Assembly (NCBI GenBank): GCA_963618495.1
Contig: CAVESF010000025.1
Location: 1 to 31,296, forward strand
Source: Apopatosoma sp963618495
GTDB taxonomy: Bacteria > Bacillota > Clostridia > Oscillospirales > CAG-272
Reading direction: 5' to 3'
DNA: 31,296 nucleotides
The notes beneath the pieces were generated by a model, which saw only the letters and a program-made list of their open reading frames with translations, did no database searches and was not told the origin of the DNA. Numbering within the stretch: position 1 is the first letter of the stretch; each line of letters starts with the position of its first letter. A program made the translations under genes and the position numbers. Below, piece after piece: positions 16,630 through 23,165 of the stretch.

Positions 16630-16658
16630 AGTATACAGTATATATCTTATTTTGTCAA
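16630..16658 (-). promoter_or_regulatory. Promoter of the SAM riboswitch-metK unit
   Basis: TTGACA (16658-16653), 17-base spacer and TATACT (16635-16630) on the - strand. It starts only 7 bases after the stop codon of the upstream COG2426 gene, so metK is separately transcribed though packed tightly. Confidence 0.9.
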
Positions 16659-16665
16659 TAGTTTT

Positions 16666-17133
16666 TTAAAAAAGTCCTACTATGAATTTTACAAGCTGCG
16701 AACCGAAGGTCATGATAAGACCTGCCGTCAGCACACCTGCGCAGATAGAAATTATCGCCTTTTTCTTCGACATACCGAAAACGGAAGCCACGAGCGCACC
16801 TGTCCATGCGCCTGTGCCGGGAAGCGGTATCGCCACGAAGATATAAAGTCCCCATGTGGCATATTTTTCTATCTTTTCTCTGTTTTTCTCCGCCTTTTCA
16901 TAGAGCCAGTTTGAAATTCTGACGAATAATTTCACCTTGCATCCGCGCATCCATTTCAGTATGGCATTTATAAAAAGGAGAATGAACGGAACGGGGACGC
17001 AATTGCCTAATATGGAAACTATAAGTGTCCAATGCCACGGGAGTCCCATCGCCGTGCCTATCGGAACTGCGCCGCGAAGCTCTATTATCGGCACCATCGA
17101 GATAAAGAATACATAGAGATATTTTTTAAGCAT
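16666..17133 (-). CDS. COG2426-type small membrane protein (annotated as small multidrug export protein)
   Basis: 155 residues. Matches the Sm_multidrug_ex/COG2426 family: 'SMVPIIELRGAVPIGTAMGLP' near the N-terminus, 'GNCVPVPFILLFINAIL', and 'FVAIPLPGTGAWTGALVASVFGM' in the second half. Four or so membrane segments, with a basic stretch (about 63-95) between the halves. The family name implies export, but the activity is not well proven; the 'LRGAVPIG' and 'PLPGTGAWTG' repeats resemble the DedA-like fold. ATG is preceded by GAGGG that overlaps the ribU stop, and the gap to ribU is only 7 bases, so both are under the FMN riboswitch. A role in flavin handling is possible by context only. Confidence 0.85.
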   Translation of the reverse strand: MLKKYLYVFFISMVPIIELRGAVPIGTAMGLPWHWTLIVSILGNCVPVPFILLFINAILKWMRGCKVKLFVRISNWLYEKAEKNREKIEKYATWGLYIFVAIPLPGTGAWTGALVASVFGMSKKKAIISICAGVLTAGLIMTFGSQLVKFIVGLF

Positions 17134-17140
17134 AAATCCC

Positions 17141-17734
17141 TCATTTTCTGCCCTTGATTATGGGCGAGAGTTTTTTGTATATAGGAAGCGAAAGCGCAAA
17201 TGTCACCATGCCTTTTATAAAGGTGAAAGGCATATTGAAGATGAAAAGCGCCTGCCAGAGATTTCGTATGTCGGGGTTCACCGCCTGATAGAGGCCGAGA
17301 ACCATTTCGCTCTTCCAGCCTATCAGTGAGAAAAGCGGGTAGATTATGAAATAATTTGAGAAAACGCCCGCCACAGCCATGGTAAAAGCGGCGATAAGTG
17401 CCGCTACGGCAGCACCTTTTCTCGTTTTGTGATGCTTGTATATCGTTCCCGCCGTGACGGCGAAAATACAGCTTAGTATGAAATTCGAAAGCTCGCCTAC
17501 ACCGCCCGTGGTGGTAAAGATGAGATTTATCAGGTTTTTTATCAGCGCTACAGCGGCACCGCCGAGCGGACCTATGGCAAACGAAGCGATAAGCACGGGA
17601 AGCTCGGAAAAATCGAATTTGATAAAGCTCGGCATCAGCGGAACATTGAAGCTGAGCATCATGAGTACAGCCGCGACGGCGGAAAATACAGCCGTTACGG
17701 TGATATAGCGTAAGGAAACACCTTTGGTTTTCAT
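17141..17734 (-). CDS. ribU: ECF transporter S component for riboflavin
   Basis: 197 residues with about six membrane spans. 'FNVPLMPSFIKFDFSELPVLIASFAIGPLGG' region (about 29-59; only key parts cited: PSFIKFDFSELP) and 'AVALIKNLINLI' are typical of RibU, which binds riboflavin and works with the shared EcfA/EcfA'/EcfT energising module encoded elsewhere. The FMN riboswitch directly before the start codon gives independent support for the substrate. ATG lies 10 bases after AGAGGTG, which is part of the riboswitch closing stem. First gene of a two-gene operon with the COG2426 protein. Confidence 0.94.
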   Translation of the reverse strand: MKTKGVSLRYITVTAVFSAVAAVLMMLSFNVPLMPSFIKFDFSELPVLIASFAIGPLGGAAVALIKNLINLIFTTTGGVGELSNFILSCIFAVTAGTIYKHHKTRKGAAVAALIAAFTMAVAGVFSNYFIIYPLFSLIGWKSEMVLGLYQAVNPDIRNLWQALFIFNMPFTFIKGMVTFALSLPIYKKLSPIIKGRK

Positions 17735-17746
17735 TTTTTATACACC

Positions 17747-17854
17747 TCTTTTTTCATCCGGACTTTTACCGTCGGTCAGAGAATCGCACTCTGTCAGGCA
17801 TTTTTGCCGCGCGGACTATACCGCCGATATGGAATTTCACCATTCCCCAAAGAT
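17747..17854 (-). promoter_or_regulatory. FMN riboswitch (RFN element) controlling ribU and the COG2426 gene
   Basis: On the - strand the RFN blocks appear in order: 'ATCTTTGGGG', 'GGTGAAATTCC', 'TCGGCGGTATAGTCCGCG', a variable hairpin arm, 'GTGCGATTCT', 'ACCGACGGTAAAAGTCCGGATG', then AAAAAGAGGTG. P1 forms between TCTTT (17853-17849) and AAAGA (17751-17747). The 3' side of P1 overlaps the AGAGGTG ribosome-binding site (17749-17743), so FMN binding can hide that site directly; no terminator is present between aptamer and gene. This indicates translational control. Confidence 0.95.
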
Positions 17855-17950
17855 TGTATGCGGGAAGATTTCCCGATATCATATTTTATACAATTGTTTT
17901 ATTTGATTTGCCGCCGAAAAGCGGCACAAATCGTGAAAAGCGCCGAAAAG

Positions 17951-17982
17951 AAAAGTTTCGGGGCGGATATCCGCCCCGAAAC
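17951..17982 (-). terminator. Terminator after tuf
   Basis: A perfect 28-base palindrome (17955-17982, arms GTTTCGGGGCGGAT and its complement) followed on the - strand by CTTTTCTTTTC. It begins 43 bases after the tuf stop and ends the string operon. Confidence 0.9.
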
Positions 17983-18025
17983 AGACAAAAGTCAATTTAC
18001 AAAACCGATATTCTGCGATAAATAC

Positions 18026-19231
18026 TTATGCAAGAATCTCAGCAACGACGCCTGAACCAACTGTTCTGCCGCCTTCACGAATAGCGAAACGAAGTCCCTT
18101 TTCGCAAGCGATAGGAGAGATGAGTTCAACTGTCATATCAACGTTATCACCGGGGCGGCACATTTCAACGCCTTCGGGAAGCTCGATAACGCCTGTAACG
18201 TCTGTTGTTCTGAAGTAGAACTGAGGTCTGTAGCCTGCAAAGAAGGGTTTCTTACGACCGCCTTCTTTTTCTGTCAGAACGTAAACATGACCAACAAACT
18301 TTGTGTGAGCATTTACAGAGCCGGGCTTGCAGAGAACCTGTCCTCTTTCGATTTCGTCCTTAGCAATACCACGGAGAAGAGCGCCTATGTTGTCGCCTGC
18401 TTCAGCCTGATCAAGAAGCTTCTTGAACATTTCAACACCGGTAACTGTAGTTGTCTTCTTCTCTTCTGTGAGACCGACGATTTCAACCACATCGCCAACC
18501 TTAACTGTACCTCTCTCTACTCTGCCTGTAGCAACTGTACCACGGCCGGAGATGGAGAATACGTCCTCGACAGGCATAAGGAAAGGAAGATCTGCCTTTC
18601 TGTCGGGAGTAGGAATATAAGAGTCAACTGCATCCATGAGCTCAAGGATAGGAGCATATTCGGGAGCGTTGATATCTGTGCTTGCGCTCTCGAGAGCTGC
18701 ACGAGCGGAACCGCGGATGATAGGAGTATCATCGCCCGGGAAGTCGTACTGATTGAGAAGATCGCGAACATCCATTTCAACGAGTTCGAGAAGCTCTTCG
18801 TCATCTACGAGGTCGCACTTGTTAAGGAATACGACGATTGCAGGAACGCCAACCTGACGAGCAAGAAGAACATGCTCGCGTGTCTGCTGCAGAGGACCGT
18901 CGGAAGCTGCAACAACGAGGATGGCACCATCCATCTGAGCAGCGCCTGTGATCATGTTCTTTACATAGTCAGCGTGTCCGGGGCAGTCAACGTGAGCATA
19001 GTGACGTTTAGCCGTTTCATACTCAACGTGTCTTGTGTTGATTGTGATACCTCTTGCCTTCTCTTCGGGAGCGTTATCGATCTGGTCATACTTGAGGAAC
19101 TCGATATTGGAGTTTGTGAGAGCAAGAGTCTTTGTGATAGCCGCGGTAAGAGTTGTCTTGCCGTGGTCAACGTGTCCGATTGTACCAATGTTAACGTGGG
19201 GTTTTGTTCTTTCGAATTTAGCCTTTGCCAT
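18026..19231 (-). CDS. tuf: Elongation factor Tu
   Basis: 401 residues. GTP-binding motifs: 'GHVDHGKT' (19-26), 'DCPGH' (82-86) and 'NKCD' (137-140), followed by the usual beta-barrel domains 2 and 3 ending 'RFAIREGGRTVGSGVVAEI'. It brings aminoacyl-tRNA to the ribosome. ATG is preceded by AAGGAGG. Last gene of the str operon, 55 bases after fusA and followed by a strong terminator. Only one tuf copy is seen in this window. Confidence 0.99.
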   Translation of the reverse strand: MAKAKFERTKPHVNIGTIGHVDHGKTTLTAAITKTLALTNSNIEFLKYDQIDNAPEEKARGITINTRHVEYETAKRHYAHVDCPGHADYVKNMITGAAQMDGAILVVAASDGPLQQTREHVLLARQVGVPAIVVFLNKCDLVDDEELLELVEMDVRDLLNQYDFPGDDTPIIRGSARAALESASTDINAPEYAPILELMDAVDSYIPTPDRKADLPFLMPVEDVFSISGRGTVATGRVERGTVKVGDVVEIVGLTEEKKTTTVTGVEMFKKLLDQAEAGDNIGALLRGIAKDEIERGQVLCKPGSVNAHTKFVGHVYVLTEKEGGRKKPFFAGYRPQFYFRTTDVTGVIELPEGVEMCRPGDNVDMTVELISPIACEKGLRFAIREGGRTVGSGVVAEILA

Positions 19232-19286
19232 TGTAAAATCCTCCTTGGTTTTAAGTTTTTCTTATTTTTGATTTTCAGAAACGAAA

Positions 19287-21362
19287 TTATTTCTTTCTGC
19301 CGTTGATTATCTCTTCGGCAATGTTCTTCGGAACCTCCGCGAAGTGGCTGGGTTCCATCGAATATACACCGCGTCCCTGTGTTCTGGAACGGAGGTCGGT
19401 AGCATATCCGAACATTTCCGCAAGCGGAATAAAAGCAGTAATCTGCTGTGCGCCTGCTACGGGCTCCATGGACTGGATAGCGCCGCGGCGGGAGCTTACA
19501 TCTCCCATTACATCGCCCATATAGTCGTCCGGCGTAACGATTGTAACCTTCATTATCGGCTCTGTGAGTACCGGTGAAGCTTTTCTCATGGCGTTCTTGA
19601 AAGCCATAGAACCGGCTATCTTGAATGCCATTTCAGACGAGTCAACTTCATGGTAAGAACCGTCGTTCAGGGTAACCTTTACGTCAACTACATTGTAGCC
19701 CGCGAGAACACCTGCCTGCATTGCGCCGCGGATACCTGCATCAACAGCGGGGATATACTCTTTCGGTATAGCGCCGCCAACGACCTTGTTGATGAATTCG
19801 TATCCCTTGCCGGGTTCGTTGGGTTCAATAGTAATCTTGACATGACCATACTGGCCTTTACCGCCGGACTGCCTTGCATATTTGCAATCTTCGTCCACAG
19901 CCTTTTTGATTGTTTCCTTGTAAGAAACCTGTGGCTTGCCTACATTTGCCTCTACCTTGAATTCACGAAGAAGTCTGTCTACGATGATTTCGAGGTGAAG
20001 CTCGCCCATGCCGGCGATGATTGTCTGACCTGTTTCCTCGTCCGTATAAACGCGGAATGTCGGGTCTTCCTCGGCAAGCTTGGAAAGTGCGATACCCATT
20101 TTTTCCTGACCTGCTTTTGTCTTGGGCTCTATGGCAACCTTGATAACAGGCTCCGGAAATTCCATGGATTCGAGAACGATAGGATGTTTTTCGTCGCAAA
20201 GAGTGTTACCTGTTGTGGTATTCTTTGTTCCGACTACGGCTGCGATATCGCCGCTGTAGCATACATCGATATCCTTTCTCTCGTTTGCGTGCATCTGGAG
20301 AATACGTCCGAAACGTTCTCTCTGATTTTTGTTTGTGTTGTATGCTGTTTCGCCTGCTGCGATCTTGCCCGAGTATACGCGGAAGAAGCAAAGTTTTCCT
20401 ACATAAGGGTCGGTCATAATCTTGAAGGCAAGAGCCGCAAAAGGCTCGTCATCGGAAGAGATTCTGTCCTCTTCCTCACCTGTATCGGGGTTTACGCCCT
20501 TGATAGCCGGAACATCTGTAGGTGCGGGCATATAATCAACGATTGCATCCAGAAGCTTCTGAACGCCCTTGTTCTTATATGATGTACCGCAGACTACGGG
20601 AACGATTTTGTTTGCAATCGTAGCGGCGCGGATAGCCTTCTTGAGTTCTTCCGTGGTGATTTCCTCACCTGCGCAATACTTCTCGAAAAGCGCGTCGTCT
20701 GTTTCGGCAACAGATTCTACCATTTTTGTTCTGTATTCGTTTGCGAGCTCGACCATATCCTCGGGAATGGGTTCTACACGAATGTCCTTACCGAGATCAT
20801 CATAATAAACATCGGATTCCATGTTCACAAGGTCGACTATGCCGCGGAAAGTAGCTTCTTTTCCGATGGGAAGCTGTATCGGTACAGGATTTGCTTTAAG
20901 TCTGTCCTTAATCATCTTCACCACACGATAGAAGTCCGCACCTGTTATGTCCATCTTATTGACATAGCACATTCTCGGAACGCCGTACTTGTCTGCCTGA
21001 CGCCAAACGGTTTCAGACTGAGGCTCGACACCGCCCTTAGCGCAGAGAACGGTAACGGAACCGTCCAGTACGCGGAGTGAACGCTCAACCTCTACAGTAA
21101 AGTCAACGTGTCCCGGAGTATCGATAATGTTGATACGATTCTGCTTCCAGTAGCAGGTCGTAGCGGCAGAGGTGATTGTGATGCCTCTCTCCTGCTCCTG
21201 CTCCATCCAGTCCATCGTAGCTCCACCGTCGTGAACTTCGCCGAGCTTATGTGTCTTGCCCGTATAGAAAAGTATTCTTTCCGTAGTGGTGGTCTTACCC
21301 GCATCGATATGAGCCATTATACCAATATTTCTGGTACGCTCAAGTGGATATTCTCTCGACAT
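19287..21362 (-). CDS. fusA: Elongation factor G
   Basis: 691 residues, standard length. 'AHIDAGKT' (17-24) is the P-loop, followed by 'DTPGHVDF' (switch II) and 'NKMD' for guanine recognition. The EF-G domains IV-V are seen through 'GGKGQYGHV' and the end 'SRTQGRGVYSMEPSHFAEVP'. It drives translocation on the ribosome and acts in recycling. ATG follows AAGGAG. Between rpsG and tuf in the classical str order. The sequence is EF-G and not a tetracycline-resistance relative, judged by length, position and the intact domain IV. Confidence 0.99.
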   Translation of the reverse strand: MSREYPLERTRNIGIMAHIDAGKTTTTERILFYTGKTHKLGEVHDGGATMDWMEQEQERGITITSAATTCYWKQNRINIIDTPGHVDFTVEVERSLRVLDGSVTVLCAKGGVEPQSETVWRQADKYGVPRMCYVNKMDITGADFYRVVKMIKDRLKANPVPIQLPIGKEATFRGIVDLVNMESDVYYDDLGKDIRVEPIPEDMVELANEYRTKMVESVAETDDALFEKYCAGEEITTEELKKAIRAATIANKIVPVVCGTSYKNKGVQKLLDAIVDYMPAPTDVPAIKGVNPDTGEEEDRISSDDEPFAALAFKIMTDPYVGKLCFFRVYSGKIAAGETAYNTNKNQRERFGRILQMHANERKDIDVCYSGDIAAVVGTKNTTTGNTLCDEKHPIVLESMEFPEPVIKVAIEPKTKAGQEKMGIALSKLAEEDPTFRVYTDEETGQTIIAGMGELHLEIIVDRLLREFKVEANVGKPQVSYKETIKKAVDEDCKYARQSGGKGQYGHVKITIEPNEPGKGYEFINKVVGGAIPKEYIPAVDAGIRGAMQAGVLAGYNVVDVKVTLNDGSYHEVDSSEMAFKIAGSMAFKNAMRKASPVLTEPIMKVTIVTPDDYMGDVMGDVSSRRGAIQSMEPVAGAQQITAFIPLAEMFGYATDLRSRTQGRGVYSMEPSHFAEVPKNIAEEIINGRKK

Positions 21363-21438
21363 ATATAGCTCCTTAATTTTTATGGGTTGTTTTGTTTTTC
21401 TATGATTACGCTATGCCGCAGTGCGTCCGGCACGATAA

Positions 21439-21909
21439 TCAATATCTGTAATGTGCAAAAGCTCTGTTTGCTTCTGCCATCTTGTGAGTCTCCTCTTTCT
21501 TCTTGACGGCACCGCCCATATTGGAAAGGGCATCAATGATTTCACCGGCGAGTCTTTCAGCCATGGTTCTTTCACTGCGCTTTCTCGAATATGTTACGAG
21601 CCAACGAAGACCGAGTGTCTTTTTTCTTTCGGGGCGAACCTCCATAGGAACCTGGTAGGTTGAGCCGCCGACTCTGCGAGCCTTGACTTCCAGTGTAGGC
21701 ATAATATTCTCGATAGCCTCCTGGAAAGCGTCAAGTGCGGGCTTGCCAGTCTTTTCCTCTACGATTGCGAATGCATCGTAAACGATTTTCTGAGCAACGC
21801 CCTTCTTACCGTCGTTCATTATGTTGTTGATAAGCTTTGTTACAAACTTAGAACCATAAAGCGGATCCGGCAGAACATCTCTCTTTGAAATTTGACCTCT
21901 TCTGGGCAC
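21439..21909 (-). CDS. rpsG: 30S ribosomal protein S7
   Basis: 156 residues from the GTG start at 21909, giving the family beginning 'PRRGQISKRDVLPDPLYGSK'. AAGGAGG (21918-21924) lies 8 bases before this GTG. The longer frame from ATG at 21927 would put the Shine-Dalgarno inside the gene and add six foreign residues. S7 organises the head of the small subunit and binds 16S rRNA; in E. coli it also represses str mRNA translation, but whether that holds here is unknown. The end 'KKKEETHKMAEANRAFAHYRY' is as expected. Confidence 0.98.
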   Translation of the reverse strand: MPRRGQISKRDVLPDPLYGSKFVTKLINNIMNDGKKGVAQKIVYDAFAIVEEKTGKPALDAFQEAIENIMPTLEVKARRVGGSTYQVPMEVRPERKKTLGLRWLVTYSRKRSERTMAERLAGEIIDALSNMGGAVKKKEETHKMAEANRAFAHYRY

Positions 21910-22068
21910 TGTACTTCCCTCCTTCATAGAATGATATCATAGGTACTCGAAAGTTTCCTCCCGCTGTGCTTTGTTTTGAAAAGTCGTGTTCCCTTTGGAC
22001 ATATACACATCTATTTATCAAAAGCAATGGCACCTGCGATTAGATTTCTCTATCTACTCTATTGTAAA

Positions 22069-22497
22069 TTATTTTTTAGCGGCTGTTTTCTTAGCGCGCT
22101 TGGCACCGTAGAGCGAACGGCTCTGATTACGGTTTGCAACGCCCTGCGTATCGAGCGTACCGCGGATAATGTGGTAACGCACACCAGGCAGGTCACGTAC
22201 TCTTCCGCCTCGGATGAGGACTACGGAGTGCTCCTGAAGGTTATGTCCGATACCGGGGATGTAGGTTGTAGCCTCGAGACCGTTTGTAAGTCTTACTCTG
22301 GCAATCTTACGGAGAGCGGAGTTAGGCTTCTTTGGAGTCGTAGTTGTAACCTTTGTGCAGACACCTCTCTTCTGAGGAGAGCTGAGATTCGTATACTCTT
22401 TTTTCAGAGAGTTGAAGCCCTGCTGGAGTATAGGAGTCTTCGACTTGTAGGTGTTCTTTTCACGACCGTTGCGAACAAGCTGGTTAAAGGTTGGCAT
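22069..22497 (-). CDS. rpsL: 30S ribosomal protein S12 with natural Arg at the streptomycin-resistance position
   Basis: 142 residues starting at ATG 22497 ('MPTFNQLVRNGRE'), behind AAGGAGG; the longer frame to 22539 adds 14 foreign residues. S12 sits at the decoding centre and controls accuracy. 'TTTTPKKPNSALRK' (51-64) is standard, with the Lys of E. coli position 42 retained. In 'LIRGGRVRDLPGVRYH' the residue equivalent to E. coli Lys87 (here 101) is Arg (CGT). Lys-to-Arg at this place gives streptomycin resistance in E. coli and Mycobacterium. The 13 extra residues near the N-terminus are the normal Gram-positive form. The C-terminus is rich in Lys and Ala. Confidence 0.98.
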   Translation of the reverse strand: MPTFNQLVRNGREKNTYKSKTPILQQGFNSLKKEYTNLSSPQKRGVCTKVTTTTPKKPNSALRKIARVRLTNGLEATTYIPGIGHNLQEHSVVLIRGGRVRDLPGVRYHIIRGTLDTQGVANRNQSRSLYGAKRAKKTAAKK

Positions 22498-22545
22498 ATG
22501 GCACCTCCTTACTTTTATAATAAATAGATATATATACATCCGTGC

Positions 22546-22568
22546 CCGCGGAACGCACTTTTCCGCGG
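22546..22568. repeat. Hairpin between the L7Ae-like gene and rpsL
   Basis: CCGCGGAA / TTCCGCGG, an 8-bp perfect stem with a 7-base loop, in the 85-base gap before rpsL. There is no T tract in either direction, so it is more likely an mRNA processing or regulatory hairpin than a terminator. Confidence 0.5.
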
Positions 22569-22582
22569 AGGCGGTTGTAAAC

Positions 22583-22828
22583 TTATTTTAAGACGACGCA
22601 GACCGCACAGCCCACATCTATTTCGCAGAGCTTTCCGAGCTCTTCCATCGTTTTTGTGCAGTCAAGCTCTATTCCCGCATCGCCGCATATATCGCGAAGC
22701 ATTGAGATAAGCTTTTCTTCCGCATCAGTCGCGGCAAACGCTTTTCTTGCGCTTCCGCCTTTTATCAGTTTTTTTGATTGATTGAGACCTGCAACATAAA
22801 CCGCAGGCAAAGGTATGTCTGAAGACAT
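22583..22828 (-). CDS. L7Ae/L30e-family RNA-binding protein (YbxF-like)
   Basis: 81 residues. Its position between rpoC and rpsL is that of Bacillus ybxF (rplGB), a kink-turn RNA-binding relative of L7Ae. The sequence fits the fold: 'VYVAGLNQSKKLIKGGSARKAFAATDAEEKLISMLRDIC' contains the family pattern (loop around 'GLNQSKKLIKGGSARKAF') and ends 'CEIDVGCAVCVVLK' like the L7Ae end. In Bacillus the protein binds kink-turns in vitro, though its cellular role is unclear. It is interesting that SAM-I riboswitches contain a kink-turn and one lies in this window. First gene of the str operon with its own promoter upstream. Length and context make the call firm; the biological role is not. Confidence 0.88.
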   Translation of the reverse strand: MSSDIPLPAVYVAGLNQSKKLIKGGSARKAFAATDAEEKLISMLRDICGDAGIELDCTKTMEELGKLCEIDVGCAVCVVLK

Positions 22829-22931
22829 TTTTGAGAAATTTCCTTTCAGAATTATTCAGAATCATTCGGATTTATGCCTTTATGTGCGCGCCGCAAAACG
22901 GCATTATTTCACACATAATTACATATCATAT

Positions 22932-22960
22932 AATATACCATGAAAATCCCGATTTGTCAA
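22932..22960 (-). promoter_or_regulatory. Promoter of the L7Ae-like/rpsL/rpsG/fusA/tuf operon
   Basis: TTGACA (22960-22955), 17-base spacer, TATATT (22937-22932) on the - strand. Transcription would start near 22925, giving a leader of about 97 bases before the L7Ae-like gene. With the terminator after rpoC it separates the str operon from rpoBC. Confidence 0.9.
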
Positions 22961-23124
22961 CGAGTTTTTCAATATTTTTGCCATTTTTTTGTCTTTTCAG
23001 GCACTTATCCGAAACAGCGCGGCGCAAACGCCGTTTTTTGTGCATTTTGGCACGGTGTGGGTATCGACACCTTTTGAAAAAGGTTCATGAAAAGTTTGCT
23101 TATGAGTGCAAGCCGACGGAACAT
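22961..23124. other. Non-coding stretch between the rpoC terminator and the str promoter
   Basis: No gene. It holds small inverted repeats: GGTGT/ACACC (23054-23071), CCTTTT/AAAAGG (23070-23083), and CGGCG/CGCCG followed on the + strand by six T near 23019-23038. The last looks like a + strand terminator although no + strand gene precedes it. This may be a decayed intergenic repeat. Confidence 0.4.
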
Positions 23125-23157
23125 CAAAAAGAGAACCTCCGGCAGGAAGTTCTCTTT
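23125..23157 (-). terminator. Terminator of the rpoB-rpoC operon
   Basis: On the - strand AAAGAGAACTTCC and GGAGGTTCTCTTT form a 13-bp stem (one G-U) with a 4-base loop, followed by TTTTTG. It begins 8 bases after the rpoC stop, so RNA polymerase genes end here. Confidence 0.93.
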
Positions 23158-23165
23158 TTTCATTT

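Noticed and set aside
18287..19306. 339-codon + strand frame opposite tuf, and similar long frames opposite fusA, rpoC and metK
   Set aside because: All lie fully antisense to highly conserved genes and give Cys/Leu/Arg-rich sequences typical of antisense shadows.
22498..22539. N-terminal extension of S12
   Set aside because: The extra 14 residues are not part of the S12 family and lie upstream of the AAGGAGG site.
23019..23038. CGGCG/CGCCG hairpin with six T on the + strand as a real terminator
   Set aside because: Stem is only 5 bp and no + strand gene precedes it.
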